Positions 1 to 6,024 of a DNA stretch of 6,784 nucleotides are shown here, one piece after another. Made by a program: the position numbers and the translations under genes. The first letter of the stretch is position 1. Every line of letters begins with the position of its first letter. This stretch comes from Deltaproteobacteria bacterium. Its GTDB lineage: Bacteria > Desulfobacterota > DSM-4660 > Desulfatiglandales > B25-G16. The stretch spans positions 1-6,784 of the forward strand of contig QMLW01000104.1 in assembly GCA_003646935.1 (NCBI GenBank), written 5' to 3'. Under the pieces are notes generated by a model. It was not told the origin of the DNA, did no database searches, and saw nothing but the letters and a program-made list of their open reading frames with translations.

Positions 1-103
1 ATGCGCCATGATGATCTATATAGTTTTTTGTTTGAGAGAGAATCTATTCTAGGTATGGTCACCTTAACTTAATGGATAAGTGTGTCTTTATGCCTCGATA
101 CCC

Positions 104-121
104 GAAGTTATTGAGAAGTTA
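104..121. repeat. Two direct heptamers GAAGTTA, 11 bp apart
   Basis: GAAGTTA occurs at 104-110 and again at 115-121, separated by TTGA, so the start-to-start distance is 11 bp, about one helical turn. Tandem sites with this period are typical of OmpR/PhoB-type response-regulator binding, but a chance repeat in AT-rich DNA is possible. It lies about 195 bp upstream of the predicted -35 box, so a role in qrc control is only a guess. Confidence 0.25.
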
Positions 122-151
122 CGTTTTTCGCTGATACCTCTACCCCCCGCA

Positions 152-214
152 TGTCCTCTTGGACACAGGCACTCACGTGCCGGTTAGGCCCTTTGATAAC
201 GCTTCTGTGGGAAG
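152..214. other. Cluster of three short hairpins
   Basis: Three perfect short stems occur in a row: TGTCC/GGACA (152-156 with 161-165, loop TCTT), GGCAC/GTGCC (168-172 with 177-181, loop TCAC) and CTTC/GAAG (202-205 with 211-214). This patch is more GC-rich than its surroundings. It could be part of a structured RNA or the 3' region of an upstream transcript. It matches no RNA family that I recognise, and the stems are short enough for chance to explain some of them. Confidence 0.25.
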
Positions 215-253
215 TGTAAGAATGTATACGAAAAATTCAACTATGAGATATTT

Positions 254-278
254 TTGAAAAAATTTATATTTTTTTCAA
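254..278. repeat. A/T-tract inverted repeat upstream of the promoter
   Basis: TTGAAAAAA (254-262) and TTTTTTCAA (270-278) form a perfect 9-bp inverted repeat around a 7-bp AT-only centre. The dyad ends 36 bp before the predicted -35 box. Together with the A-tract at 230-234 it should make this segment bendable or curved, so it could be an activator site or upstream-element-like DNA. No regulator family can be assigned from the sequence. Confidence 0.35.
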
Positions 279-314
279 TCCTTATATCGGAATTTCAGTA
301 CAAGACCTTTTTCC

Positions 315-341
315 TTGACAAAGAAACGGGCAGCGGATAAT
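315..341 (+). promoter_or_regulatory. Predicted sigma70-type promoter for the qrc transcript
   Basis: A perfect -35 box TTGACA is at 315-320. The -10 is either GATAAT (336-341, 5 of 6 consensus bases, 15-bp spacer) or the weaker TAATAG (338-343, 17-bp spacer). Transcription would begin near 347-350, leaving a leader of about 175 nt before qrcA. That leader contains the terminator-like hairpin at 407-436, so this promoter may drive a short RNA of about 90 nt, an attenuated qrc mRNA, or both. Confidence 0.6.
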
Positions 342-406
342 AGTGCAGCATTCAGTGAGGTATTTCACCCGAAAAAGCGATGATGGACGAGCAAAACATA
401 CCACCA

Positions 407-436
407 ACCCCCGTGTTCGAATGGGGGTATTTTTTT
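407..436 (+). terminator. Intrinsic terminator or attenuator in the qrcA leader
   Basis: ACCCCCGT (407-414) pairs with ATGGGGGT (421-428), giving an 8-bp stem with five consecutive C-G pairs, one G-U pair and a six-base loop GTTCGA. It is followed by A and then seven T (430-436), a further A, and five T (438-442). This has the form of a Rho-independent terminator on the + strand. It lies about 65 nt downstream of the likely transcription start and 88 nt upstream of the qrcA start codon. It may end a separate short transcript or act as a leader attenuator. A 31-codon open frame (380-475) runs straight through it. Confidence 0.6.
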
Positions 437-455
437 ATTTTTAGGTGGAATGCCT

Positions 456-491
456 GGTTGAAATCGCCGTTTTGATTTGCTAGGTTCAACC
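456..491. promoter_or_regulatory. Inverted repeat and weak second promoter candidate before qrcA
   Basis: GGTTGAA (456-462) is matched by its reverse complement TTCAACC (485-491), and the perfect palindrome AACCGGTT covers 488-495. The same stretch contains TTGAAA (458-463) followed after 17 bp by TAGGTT (481-486), a poor sigma70-like pair. This could be an operator or a second promoter placed after the terminator-like hairpin, which would let qrcA be transcribed independently of read-through. No sigma54-type GG/GC pair with correct spacing is present. Confidence 0.25.
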
Positions 492-524
492 GGTTCTTGA
501 TCTAAAAGCAACGAAGAGGCTCCT

Positions 525-1160
525 ATGGAAGAGGATGTAACAGGGGCGAATAAGGCCTCGAGGGATGGATGGATATTCTTTGTTGTGGGTCTCATAGTTG
601 CCCTTATCATAGGTTGGCTGGTCTATCCCGCCCTTCTTTACTCCGAGAGGAGTCAGCCGCTTCATTTCAGCCACGCAAGCCATGGCCCGGATTCAAGCGC
701 GGGCATGGAATGCGAGGAATGCCACTACTTCTATGAGGATGGAACTTTTTCCGGCATCCCCGGGCTTACCAAGTGCATGGACTGCCATGAGGATCCGGAG
801 TTTCCCCTCAGCGAGGATCCTCAAGAGATAAAGCTTCTCACCGAGTACGTGAAGCCGGGCAAGGAGATCCCGTGGCTCGTGTACTCGCGCCAGCCCGACT
901 GCGTTTACTTTCCCCACATTGCCCATGTAAGGATGGCTGACATTGCATGCACGGTCTGCCATGGCGATTTTGGCACCAGAGACGCCCCGCCGGTTTATAA
1001 GGTGAACAGGATAAGCCGCTACAGCATTGACATCTGGGGGAGGAACATCTCGGGACACAAGAAAAACCCCTGGGACAGCATGAAGATGGATGATTGCGCC
1101 GATTGCCACAGGGAGAGGGGGAAGGAACGTAACAACGCCTGCTTTGTGTGCCATAAATAA
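525..1160 (+). CDS. qrcA: QrcA: membrane-anchored multihaem cytochrome c subunit of Qrc
   Basis: This 211-residue protein is the periplasmic electron-entry subunit of a quinone reductase complex, expected to accept electrons from a cytochrome c3 that serves hydrogenases and formate dehydrogenases. An N-terminal hydrophobic helix (about 16-40) is probably an uncleaved anchor. Five CXXCH haem c sites are visible, with cysteines at 63/66, 84/87, 142/145, 191/194 and 206/209; the last ends the protein. Six histidines outside these motifs (47, 50, 53, 131, 134, 178) are candidate sixth ligands, and the two F-x-H-x-x-H elements resemble those of class III cytochromes. Cys126 stands alone five residues before His131; from memory the Desulfovibrio complex is hexahaem, so this may be a non-canonical site. 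The ATG follows AAGAGG (514-519) by five bases. The identity rests mainly on the adjoining qrcBCD genes; alternative complex III ActA is a related alternative. Confidence 0.88.
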   Translation: MEEDVTGANKASRDGWIFFVVGLIVALIIGWLVYPALLYSERSQPLHFSHASHGPDSSAGMECEECHYFYEDGTFSGIPGLTKCMDCHEDPEFPLSEDPQEIKLLTEYVKPGKEIPWLVYSRQPDCVYFPHIAHVRMADIACTVCHGDFGTRDAPPVYKVNRISRYSIDIWGRNISGHKKNPWDSMKMDDCADCHRERGKERNNACFVCHK

Positions 1161-1171
1161 GGGTTGAGGAC

Positions 1172-3631
1172 ATGGAGTTAGACAGAAGGAATTTCATCAA
1201 ATTCGTCGCTGGAGGAGTGGGGGGGACGCTGTTGTCACCCCTTCCCTGGAAGCTTATCGATGATATCGCCATATGGACCCAAAACTGGTCGTGGGTGCCG
1301 ACACCTGCCAGGGGAAAGATCTCCCATATAGACACCGTGTGTACCCTATGCTCCGGCGCGTGCGGCATTACGGTGAGAAAGGTCGGCGACAGGGTGGTCA
1401 AGATCGAGGGAAGAGAAGACTACCCGGTGAATCGAGGGGGAATATGCCCACTCGGCATGGCTGGCCAGCAGATCCTCTACAATGAAGGTATTCGCTGGAA
1501 GGCCCCGATGAAGAGACTCGGGCCGCGGGGATCAAACAGGTGGAAGGAGATATCCTGGATAGAGGCCATCGATACGGTGAGCACAAGGATCAGGGGAGTG
1601 AGGCAAAGCGGCAATCCGGAACAGGTGGCGGCCATAGACGGAAACCAGTCTCGCTCAAGCGTGGCCCTGCTCATCAGAAGGCTGCTCGAGACCGTGGGAA
1701 GCCCGAACTACCTAGTCATGCCGGGGCAGGAACATACCTCTGCCATGGTACAGCTCCTTATGCAGGGCAGCGATGGCCCTGTGGCGCTTGATCTGGAGAA
1801 TGCCGATTTCGTGCTGAGCTTTGGCTGCGGGCTGCTCGATGGCTGGGGTGCCCCTGGGAGGATGATGCATACCTGGGGGGAGTGGGTTTCACGGGGGCCC
1901 AAGGAGAGGACCTTTGTGGTCCAGATTGATCCGAGGGCATCGGATACCGCAATGAAGGCCGATCTCTGGCTCGCCCCCCTTCCGGGCACAGAGGCAGCCC
2001 TCGCATTGGGAATTGCCCATGTGCTGGTCAAGGAAAAGCTATACCATAAGGAGTTCATAGAGGGTCACAGCCTCGGTTTCGACGATTGGACCGGGCAAAA
2101 GGGGATCACGCACAGGGGATTCTCGAGCCTGGTGTTGGAGAAATACGCTCCCCGGGATGTAGAGAACATTACCGGGGTCAAGGCAGAGCTCATTATTCGG
2201 GTTGCCAGGAAATTCGCGGCGGCAAGAGCCCCCATTGCCGTAGCCGGAAGGGGAAAGGGCCTTTTGCCAGGCGGCCTGTATGAACACATGGCCGTGCATG
2301 CCCTTAACGCATTGCGGGGGAGGATCAATAAAAGGGGAGGGGCACTGGTAGCCGGAAATCTCCCCCTTTCCGATTGGCCGGAGGCGGAACGAGATTCAGC
2401 GGCACGAGATGGCCTTGAGAGGACACGGGTAGATGGTGCGGGAACCCCACACTATCCGTTCGCCAGGAGCCTCATTCACCGTTTTTCAGAGTCGATACGC
2501 ACTGGCTCCCCGATCGACACCCTTTTCATATGCTCCGCAAACCCGATCCATACTGTTCCCGACAGCCGAGGCATCGAGGAGGCGCTGAAGGCGGTACCCT
2601 TCATAGTCAGCCTCTCTCCGTTTAAGGATGAGACCTCGCTCATGGCAGACATGATACTGCCCGATCATACCCATCTCGAGAAGATGACCGACATTGTATG
2701 GCCAACGGGGATTCAGTACCCCCTGTATGCGCTTTCACGCCCCGTGGTGAGACCGATCTATGGGACGAGACACAGCGGGGATGTGATCATATCCCTGGCC
2801 AAAAAGATCGGGGGCTCGGTTGCACGCTCCTTTCCGTGGAAGAACTTCGAAGAGGCGGTAAAGCAGCGGGCCAAAGGGCTCTATGATGCGGGAGGCGGGG
2901 AGAGCTCTCCTGAGGGATCGGTGCCGGTTTGGAAGCGATTGGCAAAGGGTCAAAGCCAAAGCAAAGGCCATTCCTCCTTTCAATCCCTGTGGGAGGATAT
3001 CAAGACGAGCGGATGCTGGTACATTCCCTCACACTCCTTTGGTCGATGGACGGAGGCATTTCAAACACCCAGCGGGAAATTCGAGTTTTACTCCTCCGCC
3101 ATCGAGGCGGCAGTCAAGAATAGTTCAAAAGGAGGATCACTCGACACTACCCTTCAAGAACTGGGTATACGCGCGCGTGGGGATGAGGTGTACATGCCCC
3201 ATTACGAGAAGCCAGGTTCAGGGGCGGATAAGGGATATCCCCTGCACCTTTTGCCCATTGAATTGATAAACCTGGCGAGCGGCTGGATAGGAAACCCGCC
3301 GTTTTTGAATAAGACCCTGTTCGATTATCAGCTCAAGGGAAGCGATTTGTTCATAGAGATGAACCCGAAAACCGCGGCCGAATACGGCTTATCGGAAGGC
3401 TCAAGGATTATCCTCCGGTCCCGGCGGGGAGAACTAAGGGCCAGGACCCATCTCTTCGATGGGGCCATGCCGGGTGTTGTCTTTATCCCTGTGGGCCTTG
3501 GGCACACCGCCTATGATAGGTATCTCAAGGGAAAGGGTGCCAATCCCTATGAGATAATCGAAAGGGTTGAGGATCCCTTGAGCGGACAGCCCATCTGGTG
3601 GAATACGAGGGTGAAGGTGGTAAAGATATAG
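1172..3631 (+). CDS. qrcB: QrcB: molybdopterin-oxidoreductase-family subunit, probably lacking Mo
   Basis: This 819-residue protein belongs to the DMSO reductase/formate dehydrogenase superfamily. The N-terminus has a twin-arginine motif (Arg5-Arg6, DRRNFIK) and a hydrophobic stretch (11-22) without an obvious AxA cleavage site, so it is likely exported by Tat and kept as an anchor. Cys57, Cys60, Cys64 and Cys92 form the usual N-terminal FeS site. The molybdopterin-binding fold follows, and the C-terminal dinucleotide-binding domain covers about 690-815. After the family segment GSPN (176-179), where catalytic members have a Cys or Sec metal ligand, there is only PGQEHTS (184-190); the remaining cysteines (219, 454, 615) lie elsewhere. 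This fits QrcB, described as lacking molybdenum and relaying electrons from haems to QrcC. It starts 11 bases after qrcA, with TAAGGG overlapping the qrcA stop as ribosome site. PsrA/PhsA and formate dehydrogenase were considered and fit less well. Confidence 0.88.
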   Translation: MELDRRNFIKFVAGGVGGTLLSPLPWKLIDDIAIWTQNWSWVPTPARGKISHIDTVCTLCSGACGITVRKVGDRVVKIEGREDYPVNRGGICPLGMAGQQILYNEGIRWKAPMKRLGPRGSNRWKEISWIEAIDTVSTRIRGVRQSGNPEQVAAIDGNQSRSSVALLIRRLLETVGSPNYLVMPGQEHTSAMVQLLMQGSDGPVALDLENADFVLSFGCGLLDGWGAPGRMMHTWGEWVSRGPKERTFVVQIDPRASDTAMKADLWLAPLPGTEAALALGIAHVLVKEKLYHKEFIEGHSLGFDDWTGQKGITHRGFSSLVLEKYAPRDVENITGVKAELIIRVARKFAAARAPIAVAGRGKGLLPGGLYEHMAVHALNALRGRINKRGGALVAGNLPLSDWPEAERDSAARDGLERTRVDGAGTPHYPFARSLIHRFSESIRTGSPIDTLFICSANPIHTVPDSRGIEEALKAVPFIVSLSPFKDETSLMADMILPDHTHLEKMTDIVWPTGIQYPLYALSRPVVRPIYGTRHSGDVIISLAKKIGGSVARSFPWKNFEEAVKQRAKGLYDAGGGESSPEGSVPVWKRLAKGQSQSKGHSSFQSLWEDIKTSGCWYIPSHSFGRWTEAFQTPSGKFEFYSSAIEAAVKNSSKGGSLDTTLQELGIRARGDEVYMPHYEKPGSGADKGYPLHLLPIELINLASGWIGNPPFLNKTLFDYQLKGSDLFIEMNPKTAAEYGLSEGSRIILRSRRGELRARTHLFDGAMPGVVFIPVGLGHTAYDRYLKGKGANPYEIIERVEDPLSGQPIWWNTRVKVVKI

Positions 3632-3659
3632 AGGAGTTGTGTGAGGCAAAGGATAGCCT

Positions 3660-4427
3660 ATGAAAAGCAAAGACAATGCTACGGGCACCAGGTATGGAAT
3701 GGTCGTTGACCTGGATAAATGTATCGGCTGTGGGGTGTGCGTGGTTGCCTGCTCGTCTGAAAACAACGTCTCAGTGCTTTATGATGAATCGGATAAGACG
3801 AGGAACATAAGCTGGCTCAAGATCTACCGGATTACCAATGGGAAAGGGTTTCCGGAGACAGAAGCAGTCTACCTTCCGCGGCCCTGCATGCAGTGCGACA
3901 ATCCGCCCTGTGTGCCCGTGTGCCCGGCAACGGCAACGAGACAAGACCCGAACACCGGAACCGTGAGTCAGATATACACGAGATGTATAGGGTGTCGATA
4001 CTGTATGGCCGCCTGCCCCTATCACGCGCGGGACTTTAATTGGTATGATCCCTCCTTCCCAAACGGTATGGATAGGTACCTCTCGCCCGAGGTTTCCCCG
4101 AGAATGAGAGGGGTGGTGGAGAAGTGTACGTTCTGCCACCACAGGCTCATGAGGGCCAAGGCCAAGGCATACGCGGAGGGCAGGAGGGATATTGCCCAGG
4201 ATGAATACATCCCCGCCTGTGTTGAGGCCTGCCCCACCAAGGCCATTACCTTTGGCGATCTTAATAACCCGAAGCACGAGGTTTCGGCGCTCATCAAGAG
4301 CCCTTATTCATTTCGGCTCCTGGAGAGGCTCGGTACCGAACCCAAGGTATACTACCTCAGCACCAAGGATTGGGTGAGGCGCATGGCGGATAACTATTTG
4401 GAGGGGGAATTTATAGACAGGCCTTAA
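3660..4427 (+). CDS. qrcC: QrcC: periplasmic ferredoxin-like subunit with four FeS cluster sites
   Basis: This 255-residue protein is of the NrfC/PsrB/DmsB four-cluster ferredoxin type and should carry electrons from QrcB to the membrane subunit. Sixteen cysteines fall into the usual groups: 21, 24, 27 and 31; 76, 79, 84 and 88; 109, 112, 115 and 119; and 156, 159, 187 and 191, with the groups shared crosswise between clusters as in the family. All sixteen positions are Cys, so four cubane clusters are possible from sequence, although one site in family members can hold a 3Fe cluster. There is no signal peptide, which fits export piggy-backed on the Tat-bearing QrcB. AAAGGA (3648-3653) lies six bases before the ATG, and the gap after qrcB is 28 bases. 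The assignment as Qrc rather than Psr or Ttr rests on the neighbouring cytochrome gene and the Mo-site-deficient QrcB. Confidence 0.9.
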   Translation: MKSKDNATGTRYGMVVDLDKCIGCGVCVVACSSENNVSVLYDESDKTRNISWLKIYRITNGKGFPETEAVYLPRPCMQCDNPPCVPVCPATATRQDPNTGTVSQIYTRCIGCRYCMAACPYHARDFNWYDPSFPNGMDRYLSPEVSPRMRGVVEKCTFCHHRLMRAKAKAYAEGRRDIAQDEYIPACVEACPTKAITFGDLNNPKHEVSALIKSPYSFRLLERLGTEPKVYYLSTKDWVRRMADNYLEGEFIDRP

Positions 4428-4435
4428 CTAGGCCT
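4419..4435 (+). other. Small hairpin over the qrcC stop codon
   Basis: AGGCCT (4419-4424) is repeated as its own inverse at 4430-4435, with TAACT between, so the qrcC stop codon lies in the loop. No T-run follows directly (CTATATAAG), so it is not a standard terminator. It may be an mRNA processing or stability element, or chance. Confidence 0.35.
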
Positions 4436-4526
4436 CTATATAAGCTAAGATACTGGAATTTATGATTTTTTACAAATCCCATTGCTAGCCAACAATAGGA
4501 GAAGGGTAACCAGCTAGAGGAATAAC
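4428..4526 (+). other. 99-nt spacer between qrcC and qrcD
   Basis: This AT-richer gap contrasts with the 11-, 28- and 1-base spacings elsewhere in the operon. It holds a T6 run (about 4465-4470), two purine-rich ribosome-site-like tracts (AGGAGAAGGG near 4496-4505 and AGAGGA at 4516-4521) and no promoter pair that I find convincing. Only the second purine tract is correctly placed, five bases before the qrcD ATG. Confidence 0.5.
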
Positions 4527-5825
4527 ATGGACTTGGCTTTAATCCCCAATGGTGTGCAGAGGTGCTCGTTAAAGACATTCACGTCGTGGGCAGTTCTGTG
4601 GATTGTCCTGATTGTATGGGGCCTGGTGTCGGCATTCCTGGTCTTCTGGAAAGGGTTGAACCAGACGAATATGAATCACTACTTCGCCTTCGGCCTTTGG
4701 ATTGTCTTCGATCTCTCCCTGATCGCCCTCGGGGCTGGCGCGTTTTTCACCGGATTTCTGACCCACATCATTGGCGGGATCTTCCTCTATCCCTTCCGTG
4801 ATAACCTGAGGGCTGTCGTCAATGCCGCCGTGGTCATAGGGTTTATCTGCTACTCGGCGGCCATTGCCATGCTGGGTGTGGATATAGGACAGCCCATTCG
4901 GGGCTGGTTCATCTTCTGGCACGCAAACGTCCATTCCATGTTGACCGAGGTCTCATTTTGTATTACCGCCTATCTTGGGGTGTTGACCATTGAGTATCTG
5001 CCCTTGATACTTTCCAATAGAAAATTGAAGCAGGTGCCGGAATTCAATATCTTCGGCAACACCCTCCACCACATCGTGGCCCTCTTTGCCGCGGTGGGCA
5101 CCTTTCTGTCCTTCTTCCATCAAGGCTCGCTGGGTGGGATGTTCGGGGTGCTATTCGGGCGCCCCTTTGCCTTCAGGGAGGGATTTTTTATCTGGCCGTG
5201 GACCTTCTTTTTGTTTATCCACTCCTCTATCGCGGCAGGCCCGGCCTTTACCCTGCTCTGCATATGGGTTGCCCAGAAGGCCACGGGAAAGCAGTTGGTG
5301 ACTAGGGATACGTTCACCCTATTGGCCAAGATATCAGGCTGGCTGCTCGCCACCTATATGATCGCCAAGATCGCGGACACCATTGGCTGGGCCTATGGAG
5401 TGGTCCCTCGGGCCGGCCTGTCTTTCATGGATTTCTTTCAAGCGCCTTATGGCGTCTGGCTCATTATAGCGGAGATCGGCATCTTCGGCATTATTCCGGC
5501 GATTATTCTGATAACCCCGAAGTACCGGGAACGGGAGAACCTTCTGGTGATAGGGGCCTTGATGAATGTGATAGGCATTGTGCTCAACAGATTCATCGTC
5601 ACCATTCAGACACTGGCCATACCGGTGATGCCGTTTGATCGGTTCATGACCTATTTTCCAACATGGCAGGAATGGGGCATTGCCTTTGGCTCGATTGGAT
5701 ACGGAATCCTTATCTTCTCCCTATCCTATAGGTATCTTCCCATGTTTCCGCAGGAACCCGAGCTGAACCCCGTAGAGGTGCTCGGCACGGTTGTAACCGA
5801 TTCCGGGGCTATAAAAAGGAGCTGA
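4527..5825 (+). CDS. qrcD: QrcD: NrfD-like integral membrane subunit with the menaquinone site
   Basis: This 432-residue NrfD/PsrC-family membrane protein is expected to receive electrons from QrcC and reduce menaquinone. About ten membrane helices can be read, near residues 18-42, 53-84, 96-118, 137-162, 180-200, 224-250, 262-290, 306-331, 337-362 and 384-404. This matches the ten-helix QrcD/ActC/ActF type, with two four-helix-bundle-like halves, rather than the eight to nine helices common in short NrfD proteins. Polar residues within or beside helices include Asp62, His132, His136, Glu141, Glu156, Lys281, Asp284 and Glu316; these are candidates for quinone-site or proton-path roles, but I cannot confirm conservation. 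The ATG at 4527 follows AGAGGA by five bases. The C-terminal tail (about 405-432) is hydrophilic. The end of the gene contains the ribosome site for the next small gene. Confidence 0.9.
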   Translation: MDLALIPNGVQRCSLKTFTSWAVLWIVLIVWGLVSAFLVFWKGLNQTNMNHYFAFGLWIVFDLSLIALGAGAFFTGFLTHIIGGIFLYPFRDNLRAVVNAAVVIGFICYSAAIAMLGVDIGQPIRGWFIFWHANVHSMLTEVSFCITAYLGVLTIEYLPLILSNRKLKQVPEFNIFGNTLHHIVALFAAVGTFLSFFHQGSLGGMFGVLFGRPFAFREGFFIWPWTFFLFIHSSIAAGPAFTLLCIWVAQKATGKQLVTRDTFTLLAKISGWLLATYMIAKIADTIGWAYGVVPRAGLSFMDFFQAPYGVWLIIAEIGIFGIIPAIILITPKYRERENLLVIGALMNVIGIVLNRFIVTIQTLAIPVMPFDRFMTYFPTWQEWGIAFGSIGYGILIFSLSYRYLPMFPQEPELNPVEVLGTVVTDSGAIKRS

Positions 5826-5826
5826 T

Positions 5827-6021
5827 ATGTTCCCCTTCGTATTTGAGTGGTCGTGGCAATTGGATTGGGGACGGATTGTCTTTATGGGGCTTCTCTATAT
5901 GGTGCTCGGCGCCATCTCATTAGGCATGCTCTACGCCTTTGTCATGACATGGCTCAAGCTCACGGGGCGCGATAAGCTGTATGAGCGTTTATGGCTGCGC
6001 TTCCCGTTCACCCTCTGGTAA
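5827..6021 (+). CDS. Small single-helix membrane protein, fifth gene of the qrc operon
   Basis: This 64-residue protein has no function I can name. It has an aromatic N-terminus (MFPFVFEWSW), one strong membrane helix (about 17-43) containing a small-residue patch GAISLG (28-33), and a basic, aromatic C-terminal tail (44-64) with several Arg and Lys. Two points support a real gene: AAGGAG (5816-5821), inside the end of qrcD, lies five bases before the ATG, and that ATG begins one base after the qrcD stop, so translation is probably coupled. It is not one of the four described Qrc subunits. It may be an accessory subunit beside QrcD, an assembly factor, or an unrelated small membrane protein. 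The stop codon lies only a few bases before an inverted-repeat element, so the native C-terminus could have been shortened by an insertion. Confidence 0.75.
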   Translation: MFPFVFEWSWQLDWGRIVFMGLLYMVLGAISLGMLYAFVMTWLKLTGRDKLYERLWLRFPFTLW

Positions 6022-6024
6022 CGA

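Larger units (their letters stand above)
1..314. other. Gene-free AT-rich region upstream of the qrc operon
   Basis: No convincing coding sequence is visible here on either strand: stop codons are frequent in all frames and composition is clearly more AT-rich than in the operon. A short open frame from base 1 to a TAA at 70-72 (23 codons) could be the tail of a gene that starts outside the window, but it shows no recognisable motif. The stretch contains an 11-bp-period direct repeat (104-121), three small hairpins (152-214) and an A/T-tract dyad (254-278), each listed separately. I recognise no tRNA, rRNA or riboswitch class. Confidence 0.6.

Noticed and set aside
141..214. c-di-GMP, fluoride, cobalamin or similar riboswitch
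   Set aside because: The hairpins do not carry the conserved core bases of any class I know, and the patch lies upstream of the predicted promoter, so it would not be in the qrc mRNA.
193..222. Second sigma70 promoter (TTGATA then TAAGAA)
   Set aside because: The -10 matches poorly and the spacing is 18 bp; the pair at 315-341 is much better.
411..424. GTTCGAAT as the T-loop of a tRNA
   Set aside because: The flanking bases do not give a five-pair T-stem, and no acceptor, D or anticodon arm can be built around it; the segment is the loop of the terminator-like hairpin.
365..610. 81-codon minus-strand open frame over the qrcA leader and start
   Set aside because: It overlaps the promoter-leader structures and the qrcA N-terminus, has no ribosome site or recognisable motif, and is best explained as antisense to a real gene.
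693..1401. Long minus-strand open frames opposite qrcA and the start of qrcB
   Set aside because: They are Cys/Pro/Arg-rich shadow translations with no domain features; the + strand frames contain CXXCH and FeS motifs.
1172..3631. Formate dehydrogenase, polysulfide or thiosulfate reductase catalytic subunit
   Set aside because: There is no Cys/Sec ligand at the expected position, and the gene sits with a multihaem cytochrome and a ten-helix NrfD protein, as in Qrc.
525..5825. Alternative complex III (Act) operon
   Set aside because: In Act the molybdopterin-like and ferredoxin parts are fused in ActB, and further ActD/E/F genes follow. Here B and C are separate and only one NrfD-like protein is present.
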